From contig NZ_CADFEB010000011.1 in the NCBI RefSeq assembly GCF_902833085.1, positions 333,914-397,913 on the forward strand: DNA of 64,000 nt, in the 5' to 3' direction. The notes under the pieces were generated by a model. That model searched no databases, had not been told where the DNA came from, and saw nothing but the letters and a program-made list of their open reading frames with translations. Below, one piece after another: positions 1 through 8,899 of the stretch (position 1 is the first letter of the stretch; every line of letters starts with the position of its first letter). The stretch comes from Burkholderia ubonensis (GTDB lineage: Bacteria > Pseudomonadota > Gammaproteobacteria > Burkholderiales > Burkholderiaceae). A program made the position numbers and the translations under genes.

Positions 1-174
1 GCCGCTCGCGGACCAGCGCAGCGGCGCATGGCGCGCACCGGCGGCGAGCGCGAGCGGAACGCCCAGCAGCACGCTGGCCGCGCCCGACAACAGCGTCAGC
101 GCGAGCGTCGTCGGCACTGCGGCGAGGAGCTTCGGCATCACCGTGTCGAACAGGAACGGTAGCGAGAAGATCAT
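1..174 (-). CDS. Amino-acid ABC transporter permease, 3' part outside window
   Basis: Only the first 58 codons are in the window; the gene runs off the left edge. It begins MIFSLPFLFDTVMPKLLAA and reads as a cytoplasmic/periplasmic start followed by a first membrane helix rich in Leu, Ala and Val, as in HisM/GlnP-type permeases. Its ATG overlaps the stop of the permease at 171-914 by the ATGA arrangement, so the two are translationally coupled and probably form the heterodimeric membrane pore of one polar amino-acid importer. The ATPase gene would be expected further downstream, outside the window. Family call rests on the start, the context and the coupling, not on conserved motifs, which lie beyond the edge. 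Confidence 0.75.
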   Translation of the reverse strand, partial: MIFSLPFLFDTVMPKLLAAVPTTLALTLLSGAASVLLGVPLALAAGARHAPLRWSASG

Positions 175-914
175 GCGGTTGCGCGCCTCGTGCCACGGTT
201 GGCGTGCCGCTCGAGCACCGCGAAGATGCCCGTCGACGCGATGCTCAACAGCAGGAACAGCGCGGCCGTGACGAGATAGAAGAATACGTAGTGGCGAGTC
301 GCGCCGGCCGCGAGCTGGCTCGCCTTCAGCAGATCCGTGAACGAGCCGAGCACGCTGATGAACGATGCATCCTTGGTCGCGTTCAGCCACACGTTGCCGA
401 CGCCCGGCAACGCGAGCCGCGCGGCGGCCGGAAGCCGGATGTGCATGAACGTCTGCCATGGCGTCATCCCGTACGCGTGCGCGGCTTCGACCTGGCCGAC
501 CGGCACGTTGACGAGCGCCGCGCGGAAGATGTCGGTCAGATACGCGCCCTGGATGAAACCAAGCGACAGCGCGGCGACGAGGAACGGCGGGAACGCGAAG
601 CCGTCGGGCACCAGGCCGCCGCGGTGCAGCGCGACCTCGACGGCAGGCGCGAGCGCGTAGAACGCGAGCAGCAGGCACAACAGCTCGGGCAGCGCGCGCA
701 CCAGCGTCGTGTAGAACCGCGCAAGCCACGCGAGCGGCGCGTGGCGCGACAGCTTGCCGAGCGCGCCGGCGATGCCGAGCAGCACGCCGGTGCAGAACGA
801 CGCTGCCGCGACGCCGAACGTCAGTGCGAATGCGCCCGCGAATACGCGGCCATATCCACCGTCGTCGAATGCGAGCAACGCAAGCAGCGCGAGCAGCGAG
901 TCGTCCGCGGCCAT
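171..914 (-). CDS. Polar amino-acid ABC transporter permease (HisQ-like)
   Basis: 247-residue inner-membrane permease of the His/Glu/Gln/Arg/opine family. Five hydrophobic segments are visible. The EAA loop reads around residues 140-165 (QVEAAHAYGMTPWQTFMHIR), the site where the ATPase docks. The TTLVRALPELL segment near residue 70 corresponds to the conserved 'RGTPxLVQL' stretch of the family. It starts 4 bases after the binding-protein gene and overlaps the next permease gene by ATGA, so it is the middle gene of a binding protein-permease-permease operon. Substrate cannot be read from the sequence. Confidence 0.9.
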   Translation of the reverse strand: MAADDSLLALLALLAFDDGGYGRVFAGAFALTFGVAAASFCTGVLLGIAGALGKLSRHAPLAWLARFYTTLVRALPELLCLLLAFYALAPAVEVALHRGGLVPDGFAFPPFLVAALSLGFIQGAYLTDIFRAALVNVPVGQVEAAHAYGMTPWQTFMHIRLPAAARLALPGVGNVWLNATKDASFISVLGSFTDLLKASQLAAGATRHYVFFYLVTAALFLLLSIASTGIFAVLERHANRGTRRATA

Positions 915-918
915 CGGG

Positions 919-1722
919 TCAGCGGCCCTTCTCGATCGTGCCCTTCAGGTTCGGATAGCGGGCGGTGATCGCATCCCACGTGCCGTCCTGCTGCAGCTGC
1001 GCGATCGCGGTCGACAGCTTGCCGCGCAGCGCATCGCCGTGGCGCACGCCCGCGCCGATGCCGAGGCCCAGCACCGGATTGTCCGCGCACGTGGCCTTGA
1101 CCTCGAAGTCCTTGCCGTCGCGCGACGCGAGGAATGCCGTGAACAGCCCCTTGCCTTCCTGCACGTAGTCGACACGCCCGGACACCAGATCCGCGAGCGC
1201 GTTGTCGAACTTGTCGAACGCCTTGATCTGCGCGTCCTGCTTGAAGCGGGCATCGAGGAATGCCGAGAAGTTCGTGCCGGCCTCGACGCCGATCACGCTG
1301 CCCTTGAAGCTCGCGGGCACCGCGCAGTCGACGCGGCGCCGGTCGCTTTTCGCGCCGACGAACACCGTCGGCGATTCGTAATACGCGCGACTGAAATCGA
1401 TCGCTTTCTGCCGTTCGCCGGTGATCGTCATCGACGACCAGATCACGTCGATCTTGCGGTTCTGCAACGCCGGAATCAGGCCGTCCCACGCAATGTCGGT
1501 GAGCTCGCACCGCACGTTCAGTTTGCCGCACGCGGCATCGAGCACGTCGATTTCCCAGCCCTTCCACTTGCCGGCCGCGTCCTTCGCGAAGAACGGCGGA
1601 TACGACTCGGCGTCGATGCCGACGCGCAACGTCGGCTGGGCCGCATGGGAAGCCGGCACGAGGCCGAACACGAACAGCGCGGCCGCCGCGCGGCGAACCC
1701 TGGAACGCATCAAACGATTCAT
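919..1722 (-). CDS. Periplasmic amino-acid-binding protein of ABC importer
   Basis: 267-residue type II solute-binding protein. The start was placed at MNRLMRSRVRR because a typical signal peptide follows (basic start, hydrophobic core, cleavage near SHA-AQP), while the upstream in-frame extension has no such character. The mature part opens with LRVGIDAESYPPFFAKDA, the family's ligand-site strand, then WKGWEIDVLDA and the WDGLIPALQNRKIDVI hinge motif. Two cysteines in the second lobe may form a disulfide. It is the first gene of the minus-strand operon with the two permeases; the ligand is probably a basic or polar amino acid or a related amine, not determinable here. Confidence 0.9.
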   Translation of the reverse strand: MNRLMRSRVRRAAAALFVFGLVPASHAAQPTLRVGIDAESYPPFFAKDAAGKWKGWEIDVLDAACGKLNVRCELTDIAWDGLIPALQNRKIDVIWSSMTITGERQKAIDFSRAYYESPTVFVGAKSDRRRVDCAVPASFKGSVIGVEAGTNFSAFLDARFKQDAQIKAFDKFDNALADLVSGRVDYVQEGKGLFTAFLASRDGKDFEVKATCADNPVLGLGIGAGVRHGDALRGKLSTAIAQLQQDGTWDAITARYPNLKGTIEKGR

Positions 1723-1940
1723 GTGGCGAATTTCTGAAATAACGTCGGAACGACCGGCGTCGCAGCCGGCAGGAGCCCAGACTGTAATGCGCGCGCAAGC
1801 GTGTACCAAATGGTTATTTTTTTGATGGATATCTGATCGCGCGATATGGCGGAACGGCGCGCCGCCGAACGCGAAGCGCGGTGCGTCGTTCGACCGTTCG
1901 ACCGCTCACGCCTCCGCTGTTTCGCGCTGCAATGCCGGCA

Positions 1941-2106
1941 GCGCTCGAGATCGACGCTGGTTGCCGCGACGACGCGCACGTCGACCGGCCGCGCACGCGT
2001 CGCGCCGACGCGTATTACCTCGCCCTCCGGCAGCACGTGCAGCAGCTTCGCCTGCAGCGGGGGGCGCGAAATCGCCGATCTCGTCGAGAAAGTCGTGCTG
2101 CCGTGT
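1941..2106 (-). pseudogene. Decayed fragment of a sigma-54 enhancer-binding protein
   Basis: Reading the minus strand, about 55 codons recall the AAA+ domain of NtrC-type activators: HGSTTF, then FLDEIGDFAP, then LQAKLLHVLPEGEVIRVG and PVDVRVVAATSVDLE, i.e. the Walker B region to the sensor-I region. The pieces sit in two different frames. One base seems to be missing in the TTTCTCGAC stretch and one extra C lies in the run of C after GATTTCGCG, which restores the frame. Nothing recognisable of the N-terminal or DNA-binding parts remains, so this is a relic. Confidence 0.7.
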
Positions 2107-2157
2107 GCGTCGCGCAACGCGCACGGCATCCCGTGCGAAACACGCGCCACAGACGAG

Positions 2158-2189
2158 AAAGGCCGGTCAGGGCGACCCGACCGGCCTTT
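2158..2189 (-). terminator. Hairpin terminator downstream of the AEC transporter gene
   Basis: AAAGGCCGGTC and GACCGGCCTTT form an 11-bp perfect stem around a 10-base loop. The outer sequences ACGAGAAA and TTTCTCGT add further pairing. It lies about 50 bases beyond the stop at 2237 on the minus strand and can serve as the end of the pyruvate kinase operon. Confidence 0.75.
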
Positions 2190-2236
2190 GCCTTTCTCGT
2201 TGCGCCGCGCCGACGCGGGCACGGGCGCGCCCCGGT

Positions 2237-3154
2237 TCAACCGTGGAACACGAGCAGCACCAGCGGCATCGTGACGGCCGCGAGCGCCGTCTGAACCGTA
2301 ATGATGCCGGCAGACAAACGATGATCGCCGCCTAGCAGCTTCGCCATGATATAGGCGGAAGGCGTGCACGGCAACGCATTGAACAGGACGATCGTCGTCA
2401 GCGCGGGGCCACGGATGCCGAGGCTGAAACCGATCCAGAAGGTCAGCAGCGGCACGAGCAGCAACTTGATCACCGACGACTGGAACACCGGGCCGCGCGC
2501 CGCCTTCGCGGCCTTCACGTCGAGGCCCGCGCCCACCGCGAGCAGGCCGAGCGGCAGCGACGCCGCGCCGAGAATCGACAGCACGCTTGCCGCCACGCCC
2601 GGCAAACGCAGCCCGCCAAGATTGAACGCGGCGCCGAGCACGACCGACATGATGACCGGGTTCCTCAGCAGCGCGCCGCCGATCTGCCGCGCCGACGGCG
2701 CGCCACCACGGCCGTGCTGCATCAGGATGATGATCGACGCGACGTTCAGCAGCGGAATCGCGACCGCGATGCTGATCGACGTGAGCGTGAGGCCGACGCT
2801 ACCGTACAACGCTGCCGCGGCGGCAACGCCCACATACGTATTGGGCCGCAACGCGCCCTGGATCACCGACGAGAACACCGTCCCGGGCTGCCGGCTCCAC
2901 GCGCGCCACGCATACAGCAGCGCCGCGCTTGCGGCCACCGCGCCGAGGATCGCGACCGCGATCGGCCGGACCGGAAACTGCGTCAAATTCGCTTTCGCGA
3001 CCTGGCTGAACATCAGCGCGGGAAACATGTAGTAGTAGTTCAGGGTTTCGCATGGCAGCCAGAATTCGTCCGGCAGCAGGCGGCGCTGCCGCAGCACGAA
3101 TCCCGCCAGGATCAGCACGAAGATCGGAACCAGCGCGGTCAGGACGTTCTGCAT
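2237..3154 (-). CDS. AEC-family (auxin efflux carrier) transporter
   Basis: 305-residue inner-membrane carrier with about ten hydrophobic segments, in the usual size range of bacterial AEC permeases (for example malonate or malate carriers MdcF/MleP). The start MQNVLTALVPIFVLILAGF begins the first helix; the frame is open further upstream, but that part overlaps the neighbouring gene and has no membrane character. A conserved AEC feature is seen near the end: NALPCTPSAYIMAKLLGGD. It lies 14 bases after the TauE/SafE gene and probably shares its transcript with the pyruvate kinase, suggesting export or import of a small organic acid. The substrate is unknown. Confidence 0.88.
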   Translation of the reverse strand: MQNVLTALVPIFVLILAGFVLRQRRLLPDEFWLPCETLNYYYMFPALMFSQVAKANLTQFPVRPIAVAILGAVAASAALLYAWRAWSRQPGTVFSSVIQGALRPNTYVGVAAAAALYGSVGLTLTSISIAVAIPLLNVASIIILMQHGRGGAPSARQIGGALLRNPVIMSVVLGAAFNLGGLRLPGVAASVLSILGAASLPLGLLAVGAGLDVKAAKAARGPVFQSSVIKLLLVPLLTFWIGFSLGIRGPALTTIVLFNALPCTPSAYIMAKLLGGDHRLSAGIITVQTALAAVTMPLVLLVFHG

Positions 3155-3168
3155 CGGTTGGGCTCCCG

Positions 3169-3909
3169 TCACGCGAAGACCAGCGTCTTCGCCAGCACGA
3201 CCGCACCATAGACGCCGATGAACGCGGTCATTGCACGCTCGTACAACGGCGCACCGGCCCGCGCGAATAGCACGTTGCCGACAGCAAAGTAGATGGCGAC
3301 CGCGATCGGCGCCATCACTGCGCCGCGCACATCGAGTGCAGCCGGGCGCAGCAACGCCAGCGTGCCAAGCTGGATCGTGCCGAACAGCAGGTAGTAGCGC
3401 GAGATCGCCGCACGCATCGCGTGCTTGTCGTCGTATCGGCTGGCCGCATAGACGGCGAGCAACGCGCCGCCCATGTTGGTGAGTCCGTGCACGACGCCCA
3501 TCGAACCGACATACAGCCGGCTGCGCGCGTGAACGAATCTGCGCAGCCCAGCCTGCAGTCGCGACGAATAGCGCACCGCGGCGGCGCTCAGCATCGCGAT
3601 CCCGATCAGCATGTCGACCCACGCCTTCAGGTTCAACCGAACCAGCGTCGCAAGCGATACGAGCACCGCGATCGCGCAGATCACCATCGTGACCCGTTCG
3701 GCGGCCGGCACCGCACGTCGCCGCGCGGACCACGCCTGAACCGCCGAGATCGATACGGAAGCGGGCAGCAGCAGGCCGAGCACCGACGTGAAGTCGTATC
3801 CCATCAGCAGCAGCGTCGGCGTGCCGAACACGAGGATGCCCATGCCGAATACGGACTGCACGATCGCAAGCAGCGCGACGATGCCGACCAACAGGTGCGG
3901 ATCGTGCAT
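3169..3909 (-). CDS. TauE/SafE-family membrane transporter
   Basis: 246-residue inner-membrane protein of the sulfite exporter TauE/SafE family, with about eight hydrophobic segments. The first repeat contains FGMGILVFGTPTLLLMGYD, and the second contains GVVHGLTNMGGALLAVYA, the glycine-rich loops typical of the two halves of this family. The start at MHDPHLLVGI was chosen because it lies one base after the pyruvate kinase stop. The family moves organosulfonates, sulfite or carboxylates out of cells. Its place between a pyruvate-kinase-like enzyme and an AEC carrier suggests an organic-acid substrate, which is inference. Confidence 0.85.
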   Translation of the reverse strand: MHDPHLLVGIVALLAIVQSVFGMGILVFGTPTLLLMGYDFTSVLGLLLPASVSISAVQAWSARRRAVPAAERVTMVICAIAVLVSLATLVRLNLKAWVDMLIGIAMLSAAAVRYSSRLQAGLRRFVHARSRLYVGSMGVVHGLTNMGGALLAVYAASRYDDKHAMRAAISRYYLLFGTIQLGTLALLRPAALDVRGAVMAPIAVAIYFAVGNVLFARAGAPLYERAMTAFIGVYGAVVLAKTLVFA

Positions 3910-3910
3910 G

Positions 3911-5344
3911 TCAGGCCTCCACGCCGCTGTCCACGGACCACGCAAGTTGCGCGGCAAGCTGGCCGACGCGGACGGTTTGCAGCGAACTCAACGACGCCTG
4001 CGCATCGTCGCTGGCGGCCAGCACGACGAGCACTACGTCGTCGACCTGAAGCCGGCCGCCCTCCCACAGTGACTTCAGCGCGGCGGTGCCGGCGCCTTCC
4101 GCCGCCAGATCGAGTTCCGGCAGGAATACCGCCGTCGTGCCCGGCAGCAGGTTCCAGCTGCGCGCAAGCGCCGCATCCCTGCCGACCGCAATGACAGGCT
4201 GCCGCACCTGGGCCATCGACACGAGCCGAGCCGCGTAGCCGGTGCGCGACAACACGACGACCTTCGAGATCGGCAGCGTGCGCGTCAGCGCAAGCGTCGC
4301 GGCGCGCAGATCGTTCGGCGCTTCGGCAAACCCGCCCGCCGCCGGGAGCGTCGCATGCCGATGGGCTTCGGCAAGCGTGACGATGCTGCGCAGCCGCGCC
4401 ACCGCTTCCACGGGAAACTTGCCGACGGCGGTCTCGCCGGACAGCATGACGGCCGATGCGCCGTCGATCACCGCATTCGTGATGTCCCCGATCTCGGCCT
4501 TGGTCGGCAACGGACTCTCTATCATGCTGTGCAGCAGCTCGGTCGCAACGATGACCGGCCTGCCCTGCCGCCGCGCGGCCGCGATGATCCGCTTTTGGTA
4601 CAGCGATACATGATCGATGCTGGTCTCCACCGACAGATCGCCGCGATCGATCATGATGACGTCCGTCGCCCCGGCGATTTCGTCGAGATGATCGAGACCG
4701 CCCTGGTTCTCCACCTTCGCGACGATGCGTGGCGACGGCGCGTCGATCAATTCCCGAATCGCCGCCACGTGTGCCGCCGATTCGACGAAGCTGATGCCGA
4801 CGAAGTCGACGCCCGCGTGCTTCGCGAACGCGACCATTTCCCGATCGCGGGACGTGACGAGTTGCTGCCCGAGATCGACCTCGGGCACGTTGATGCCCTT
4901 CCGACTCTTCAACGTGCCGGCTGTCTCGGCGACGACGTGGACGTCTTGTCCGTGCACCGCCTCGACGACGAACGACAGCGTGCCGTCGTCCGCATAAATG
5001 CGCACCCCGGCGCGCAACTGCAGATGAAACCGGTCGTAGTTGACCGGCACCTTGCTGCTGCCGTCGTGTGACAGATCCGTGGTGAGCACGAGCCGATTGC
5101 CGGCTTGGAACGACGGTTCCGTGCGCAGTTGCACGGTACGGATCTTTCGCCCGGGAATATCGAGCAGGATCGGGAGATCCGGCAAGGTCCGCCGCATCAG
5201 CTCGATGGTCGCCCGATGCCAGTCGAGCGACCCATGCGAACCGTTCAGGCGCGCGACGGTCATCCCCGCACGGTGCAGCGCGAGCAGCATTTCAGTGGTA
5301 TTCGACGCCGGCCCGATCGTCGCGATGATGGTGGTCTTTGACAT
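3911..5344 (-). CDS. pyk: Pyruvate kinase (divergent type)
   Basis: 477 residues; catalyses phosphoenolpyruvate + ADP to pyruvate + ATP. Seen in order: TTIIATIGPAS at the N-terminus, ARLNGSHGS, LLDIPGRKIRT in place of the common 'LQGPKIR', the beta-barrel B domain, VDFVGISFVES, KVENQGGL with the metal-binding Glu, MIDRGDLSVE with the metal-binding Asp (the usual text is 'ARGDLGVE'), and SGETAVGKFPVEAV. The C-terminal domain is present but short on recognisable effector-site residues. The start is MSKTTI rather than the upstream MHRIHRTRK. It heads an operon with two membrane carriers, so it may be a second, specialised isozyme rather than the housekeeping one. Confidence 0.88.
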   Translation of the reverse strand: MSKTTIIATIGPASNTTEMLLALHRAGMTVARLNGSHGSLDWHRATIELMRRTLPDLPILLDIPGRKIRTVQLRTEPSFQAGNRLVLTTDLSHDGSSKVPVNYDRFHLQLRAGVRIYADDGTLSFVVEAVHGQDVHVVAETAGTLKSRKGINVPEVDLGQQLVTSRDREMVAFAKHAGVDFVGISFVESAAHVAAIRELIDAPSPRIVAKVENQGGLDHLDEIAGATDVIMIDRGDLSVETSIDHVSLYQKRIIAAARRQGRPVIVATELLHSMIESPLPTKAEIGDITNAVIDGASAVMLSGETAVGKFPVEAVARLRSIVTLAEAHRHATLPAAGGFAEAPNDLRAATLALTRTLPISKVVVLSRTGYAARLVSMAQVRQPVIAVGRDAALARSWNLLPGTTAVFLPELDLAAEGAGTAALKSLWEGGRLQVDDVVLVVLAASDDAQASLSSLQTVRVGQLAAQLAWSVDSGVEA

Positions 5345-5693
5345 TTTTCTCGTCCGATGAATTCGGTGCACAGAAATATGACAGAACCGTGAAATTGCGA
5401 TAAAGAATAAAAAGTGTGAAACCTAGATCAAAAGGTGATTTAGAAAACCGTTGGGTGGATGGTCGGAGGATGGCTCGAGGGGCGGCGCGCGCAATACGCT
5501 GGCGGAAGCCCTCCGCCACATCGCCATTCCGGCCGTGCGAGCGTCGTGTTCCTCTGCGTAAATCTGACGACCAGATAACGGTATGAGAATTTCTTGGTTC
5601 TTGGATGCGTTCCACATCCCGAAAATATGGGCTCCTGACAACCAGGCACGCCATGCGCTGCCCCGCTTCGCTCAAACAACGGCCCTCTTTCCC
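5345..5693. promoter_or_regulatory. Divergent intergenic region between pyk and the second ABC operon
   Basis: No gene is supported here. The 60 bases next to pyk are AT-rich (GATAAAGAATAAAAAG near 5400) compared with their surroundings and probably hold the pyk promoter. I could not identify a convincing -35/-10 pair or operator for either direction. Confidence 0.4.
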
Positions 5694-6536
5694 ATGTTCA
5701 GCAGATCGTTTCGCACTACGTCGGGCCACGCGCTGTTCCTCGCCGCCCTCCTTTCCGCTTTTTCCGGTGTCGCTCGCGCGGACAGCACGCTCGATCGCAT
5801 CCATCAACGTCACAAGATCACGATCGGCGTGATCCTGTCGGGCCCGCCGTTCGGCTCGCTCGATCCCGCGACGCAAAGACCGGTCGGCTTCAACGTCGAT
5901 CTGGCGAACGACGTCGCGAAACGGCTCGGTGTCGACGTCGAGCTGACGCCCGTGCAGCCGTCGAACCGCGTGCAATTCCTGCAGCAGGGCAAGGTCGACG
6001 CGCTGATCGCCAACATGGAGCTGACGACGGAGCGCGCGGAGATCCTGTCGTATGCGCCGACGCCGTTCGAATCCATCGGCGGTGCGCTGATCGCGCGCAA
6101 GGACAGCGGCATCAAGTCCTGGGACGACGTGCGCGGCAAGCCCGTTTGCGTGTCGCAAGGCAGCAACTACACGAAGCCGCTCGCGTCGGAATACGGCGCG
6201 CAGGTGAAGGCATTCCGCGGCCAGCCCGAGTCGCTGCTCGCGCTGCGCGGCAACAACTGCGTGGCCGCCGTGCACGTCGCGCCGACGCTGCGCATGCTGG
6301 TCGCGCGCAATCCGGATTGGAAGGACTATGCGACGCCGCTGCCGACCGACCTGATTCCGTCGCCGGCGGTGATCTGGGTCCGCAAGGGCGAGACCGATAC
6401 GCAGGCCGCGCTCGACCGGATCATCCAGGACTGGCATCGCAGCGGCTGGCTGCTCGACGTCGAGCGCAAGAACGGGATGACGCCGTCGCAAGCGGTGCTC
6501 GACCTGCACGCGAAGCTCAAGGCGCAGCGCACATGA
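5694..6536 (+). CDS. Periplasmic amino-acid-binding protein of ABC importer
   Basis: 280-residue type II binding protein. The chosen ATG gives a clean signal peptide (MFSRSFRTTSGHALFLAALL, cleavage near VARA-DST); upstream in-frame ATG codons have none. The mature protein starts with ITIGVILSGPPFGSLD, followed by VGFNVDLANDVAKRLGVDVE and DALIANMELTTERAEILSYA, all typical of polar amino-acid binding proteins. A cysteine pair around 'KPVCVSQG' and 'RGNNCVAAV' may form a disulfide. It is the first gene of a four-gene plus-strand operon encoding a complete importer. Confidence 0.9.
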   Translation: MFSRSFRTTSGHALFLAALLSAFSGVARADSTLDRIHQRHKITIGVILSGPPFGSLDPATQRPVGFNVDLANDVAKRLGVDVELTPVQPSNRVQFLQQGKVDALIANMELTTERAEILSYAPTPFESIGGALIARKDSGIKSWDDVRGKPVCVSQGSNYTKPLASEYGAQVKAFRGQPESLLALRGNNCVAAVHVAPTLRMLVARNPDWKDYATPLPTDLIPSPAVIWVRKGETDTQAALDRIIQDWHRSGWLLDVERKNGMTPSQAVLDLHAKLKAQRT

Positions 6537-7267
6537 CGGCAGCCGCCGCCGTCGATGCGCTCCGCAAGCTCGGCCTCGATTACAGCTTCGTGCTCGCCCC
6601 GGACGAACGCGCGTCGTTCGTGCACGGGATGGGCGTGACGCTCGAACTGTCGATCGCGACCGCGCTCGGCAGCCTCGCCTGCGGCGTCGTGCTCGCCGCG
6701 TTGCTGGTGTCGCCGAGCGCGGCGCTCGCGCGCCCTGCGCGTGCCTTCGTCGAGGTCACCCGCAACACACCGACGCTCGTGCAATTGTTCTGCGCATTCC
6801 TCGTCGTCAACATGCTGATCAGCGCCGCACTGCGCGACTTGGGCGGCAATCCGCTGACGCCGTTCATCTGGAGCGTAATCGTGATCTCGCTGCACAAGGG
6901 CGCGTTCCATGCGGAAGCGCTGCGCGCCGGCCTCGAAGCGGTGCCGCGCGCAACGCTCGAAGCAGCGCAGTCGCTCGGCTACAGCCGCCGCCAGCGGCTC
7001 TGGCACGTGCAGCTGCCGCTCGCGGTGCGCTTCGCGCTGCCCGCGCTCGTCAACAACCTGGTCGACCTCGTGAAGATGACGACGGTCGCATCGGCGATCG
7101 CGGTCGGCGACGTCACCTATGCGTCGATCATGATCTGGACGCAGCGCGACAACGTGCTCGAACTGATGATCCTGATCCTGCTCTTCTTCGGCACGCTCAC
7201 GTTCGCGGTCAACCTCGCGGGGCGCTGGCTCGAACACCGCCTGAGGATACCCGGCTATGGCCATTGA
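6533..7267 (+). CDS. Polar amino-acid ABC transporter permease 1
   Basis: 244-residue inner-membrane permease. It starts at the ATG that overlaps the binding-protein stop (ATGA). The text FVEVTRNTPTLVQLFCAF is the conserved family stretch, and EAVPRATLEAAQSLGYSRRQ is the EAA loop contacting the ATPase. About five membrane segments are visible. It overlaps the next permease gene by 11 bases, so the two subunits are made together and should pair in the membrane. Confidence 0.92.
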   Translation: MTAAAAVDALRKLGLDYSFVLAPDERASFVHGMGVTLELSIATALGSLACGVVLAALLVSPSAALARPARAFVEVTRNTPTLVQLFCAFLVVNMLISAALRDLGGNPLTPFIWSVIVISLHKGAFHAEALRAGLEAVPRATLEAAQSLGYSRRQRLWHVQLPLAVRFALPALVNNLVDLVKMTTVASAIAVGDVTYASIMIWTQRDNVLELMILILLFFGTLTFAVNLAGRWLEHRLRIPGYGH

Positions 7268-8060
7268 CACGCTCGCGCCGCCCGCGCGCACCGTGCAGCG
7301 GCCCGCCGTCGCGGTGGCGCTCGCGGCGCTGGTCGTGCTGGCCGTGCTGGCCGTCATCGCGCTGGCCGTCGCGGGCCGCCATCATCCGACGCTCGTCGCG
7401 CTCGCCACGTGGCTGCCCGCGCTCGGCCGCGCGATGCTCGTCAACATCGGCATCAGCGCGCTCGCGATCGCGATCGGCACGCTCGCCGGCCTCGCGCTCG
7501 GTCCGCTGACGCTGTCGCGGCTCGGCATCGCACGTGTCGCGGCGCGCGCATACGTGCAGTTGTTCCGCAACGCGCCGCTCCTCGTGCTGATCTATTTCTC
7601 GACCTACGTATTTCCGTTCGAAGTGAGGCTCGGCCACGCGTCGCTGCCGTTTCCGGACTGGTTCAAGGTGACGCTCGGCCTCGCGCTGCCCGCGAGCGCG
7701 AACTTCGCGGAAATCTTCCGCGGCGCGATCCAGTCGATTCCGCACGCGCAATGGGACGCCGCTCGCTCGCTCGCGTTCAGCCGCGCGCAGGTGTTCCGCT
7801 GGATCATCCTGCCGCAATGCGTGCGCCGCATGCTGCCGCCGTGGATGAACCTGTACGCGAGCATCACGATGGCCACCGCGCTCGCGTCGCTCGTCGGCGT
7901 GCACGACCTGCTCGACACCGCGCAGGTCGCGAGCAACACCGTCGCGCGTGCCGACTTCACCGTCGTCGTCTATTTCACGGTACTCGGACTGTTTTTCGCG
8001 TACTGCTACCCGATCGCCCGTTTCACCCGCCTTCTCGAAAGACGTCATGCATTCCACTGA
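7257..8060 (+). CDS. Polar amino-acid ABC transporter permease 2
   Basis: 267-residue partner permease with an extra N-terminal helix (VALAALVVLAVLAVIALAVA) before the standard five-helix core. The conserved stretch AYVQLFRNAPLLVLIYF is followed by the EAA loop QSIPHAQWDAARSLAFSRAQ. It overlaps the upstream permease by 11 bases and the downstream ATPase gene by 14 bases, an arrangement that implies translational coupling across the whole operon. Confidence 0.92.
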   Translation: MAIDTLAPPARTVQRPAVAVALAALVVLAVLAVIALAVAGRHHPTLVALATWLPALGRAMLVNIGISALAIAIGTLAGLALGPLTLSRLGIARVAARAYVQLFRNAPLLVLIYFSTYVFPFEVRLGHASLPFPDWFKVTLGLALPASANFAEIFRGAIQSIPHAQWDAARSLAFSRAQVFRWIILPQCVRRMLPPWMNLYASITMATALASLVGVHDLLDTAQVASNTVARADFTVVVYFTVLGLFFAYCYPIARFTRLLERRHAFH

Positions 8061-8886
8061 AACTCCGCGCGGCGCGGACGCGCCGCTCGTCCGCCTGCGC
8101 GACGTGCATCTGTCGTACGGCACGACGCCCGTGCTGCGCGGCATCGACCTCGACGTGCACCGCGGCCAGGCCGTGTCGATCATCGGCCCGTCCGGTTCCG
8201 GCAAGTCGACGATCCTGCGCTGCATCACGGGGCTGTTGCGGCCGCAGCGCGGCCTGATCGACGTCGACGGCACGCGCGTCGACCGGCTCGCGTCGGAGCG
8301 CGACGAAATCGCGCTGCGCAAGCGCGTCGGCTTCGTGTTCCAGCAATACAACCTGTTTCCGCACCTGAGCGTGCTCGACAACCTCGTCGTCGCCCCGGTC
8401 CGGATTCTCGGCCGCGACCGCACCGACGCAGTACGCACCGCGCATGCGCTGCTCGAACGCGTGCGCCTCGCCGACAAGGCGCACGCGTACCCCGGCGAGC
8501 TGTCCGGCGGCCAGCAGCAGCGCGTCGCGATCGCGCGTGCGCTCGCGATGCAGCCCGACCTGATCCTGTTCGACGAGGTGACGTCCGCGCTCGATCCGGA
8601 AACCGTCGGCGACGTGCTGTCGGTGATTCGCGATCTCGTGCGCGACGGCATGACCTGCGTGCTCGTCACGCACGAGATGCGGTTCGCCGAGGAGATCAGC
8701 GACGTCGTCTACTTCACCGAGGCGGGGGTGATCGTCGAACACGGGCCGGCCACGCAACTGTTCCGCGCGCCGCGAAGCACGCGCACGCGTGCGTTCCTCG
8801 CGCATGCGCTCGGGCCGGCCGGCAACCCGCACGCGAGCCGCGACAGCGCGCCGGTCGCACTCGACCTGACGCGCTTCGCGGTCTGA
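8047..8886 (+). CDS. Polar amino-acid ABC transporter ATP-binding protein
   Basis: 279-residue cytoplasmic ATPase. Walker A is GPSGSGKS (about residues 48-55), the Q-loop is FVFQQYNLFPHL, the signature is LSGGQQQR, Walker B is LILFDE followed by VTSALDPE, and the switch histidine is in VTHEM. These are the GlnQ/HisP hallmarks. The start MHSTETPRG was chosen because it lies just before the nucleotide-binding domain and inside the end of the permease gene; the longer open frame upstream is the permease region in another frame. The C-terminal 35 residues are a poorly conserved tail. It ends 13 bases from the convergent monooxygenase gene. Confidence 0.93.
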   Translation: MHSTETPRGADAPLVRLRDVHLSYGTTPVLRGIDLDVHRGQAVSIIGPSGSGKSTILRCITGLLRPQRGLIDVDGTRVDRLASERDEIALRKRVGFVFQQYNLFPHLSVLDNLVVAPVRILGRDRTDAVRTAHALLERVRLADKAHAYPGELSGGQQQRVAIARALAMQPDLILFDEVTSALDPETVGDVLSVIRDLVRDGMTCVLVTHEMRFAEEISDVVYFTEAGVIVEHGPATQLFRAPRSTRTRAFLAHALGPAGNPHASRDSAPVALDLTRFAV

Positions 8887-8899
8887 CTCAACGCGCCGC

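Noticed and set aside
204..968. Plus-strand open frame over the first permease gene
   Set aside because: It is the shadow of a clear membrane-protein gene on the minus strand and is rich in Arg and Glu without motifs.
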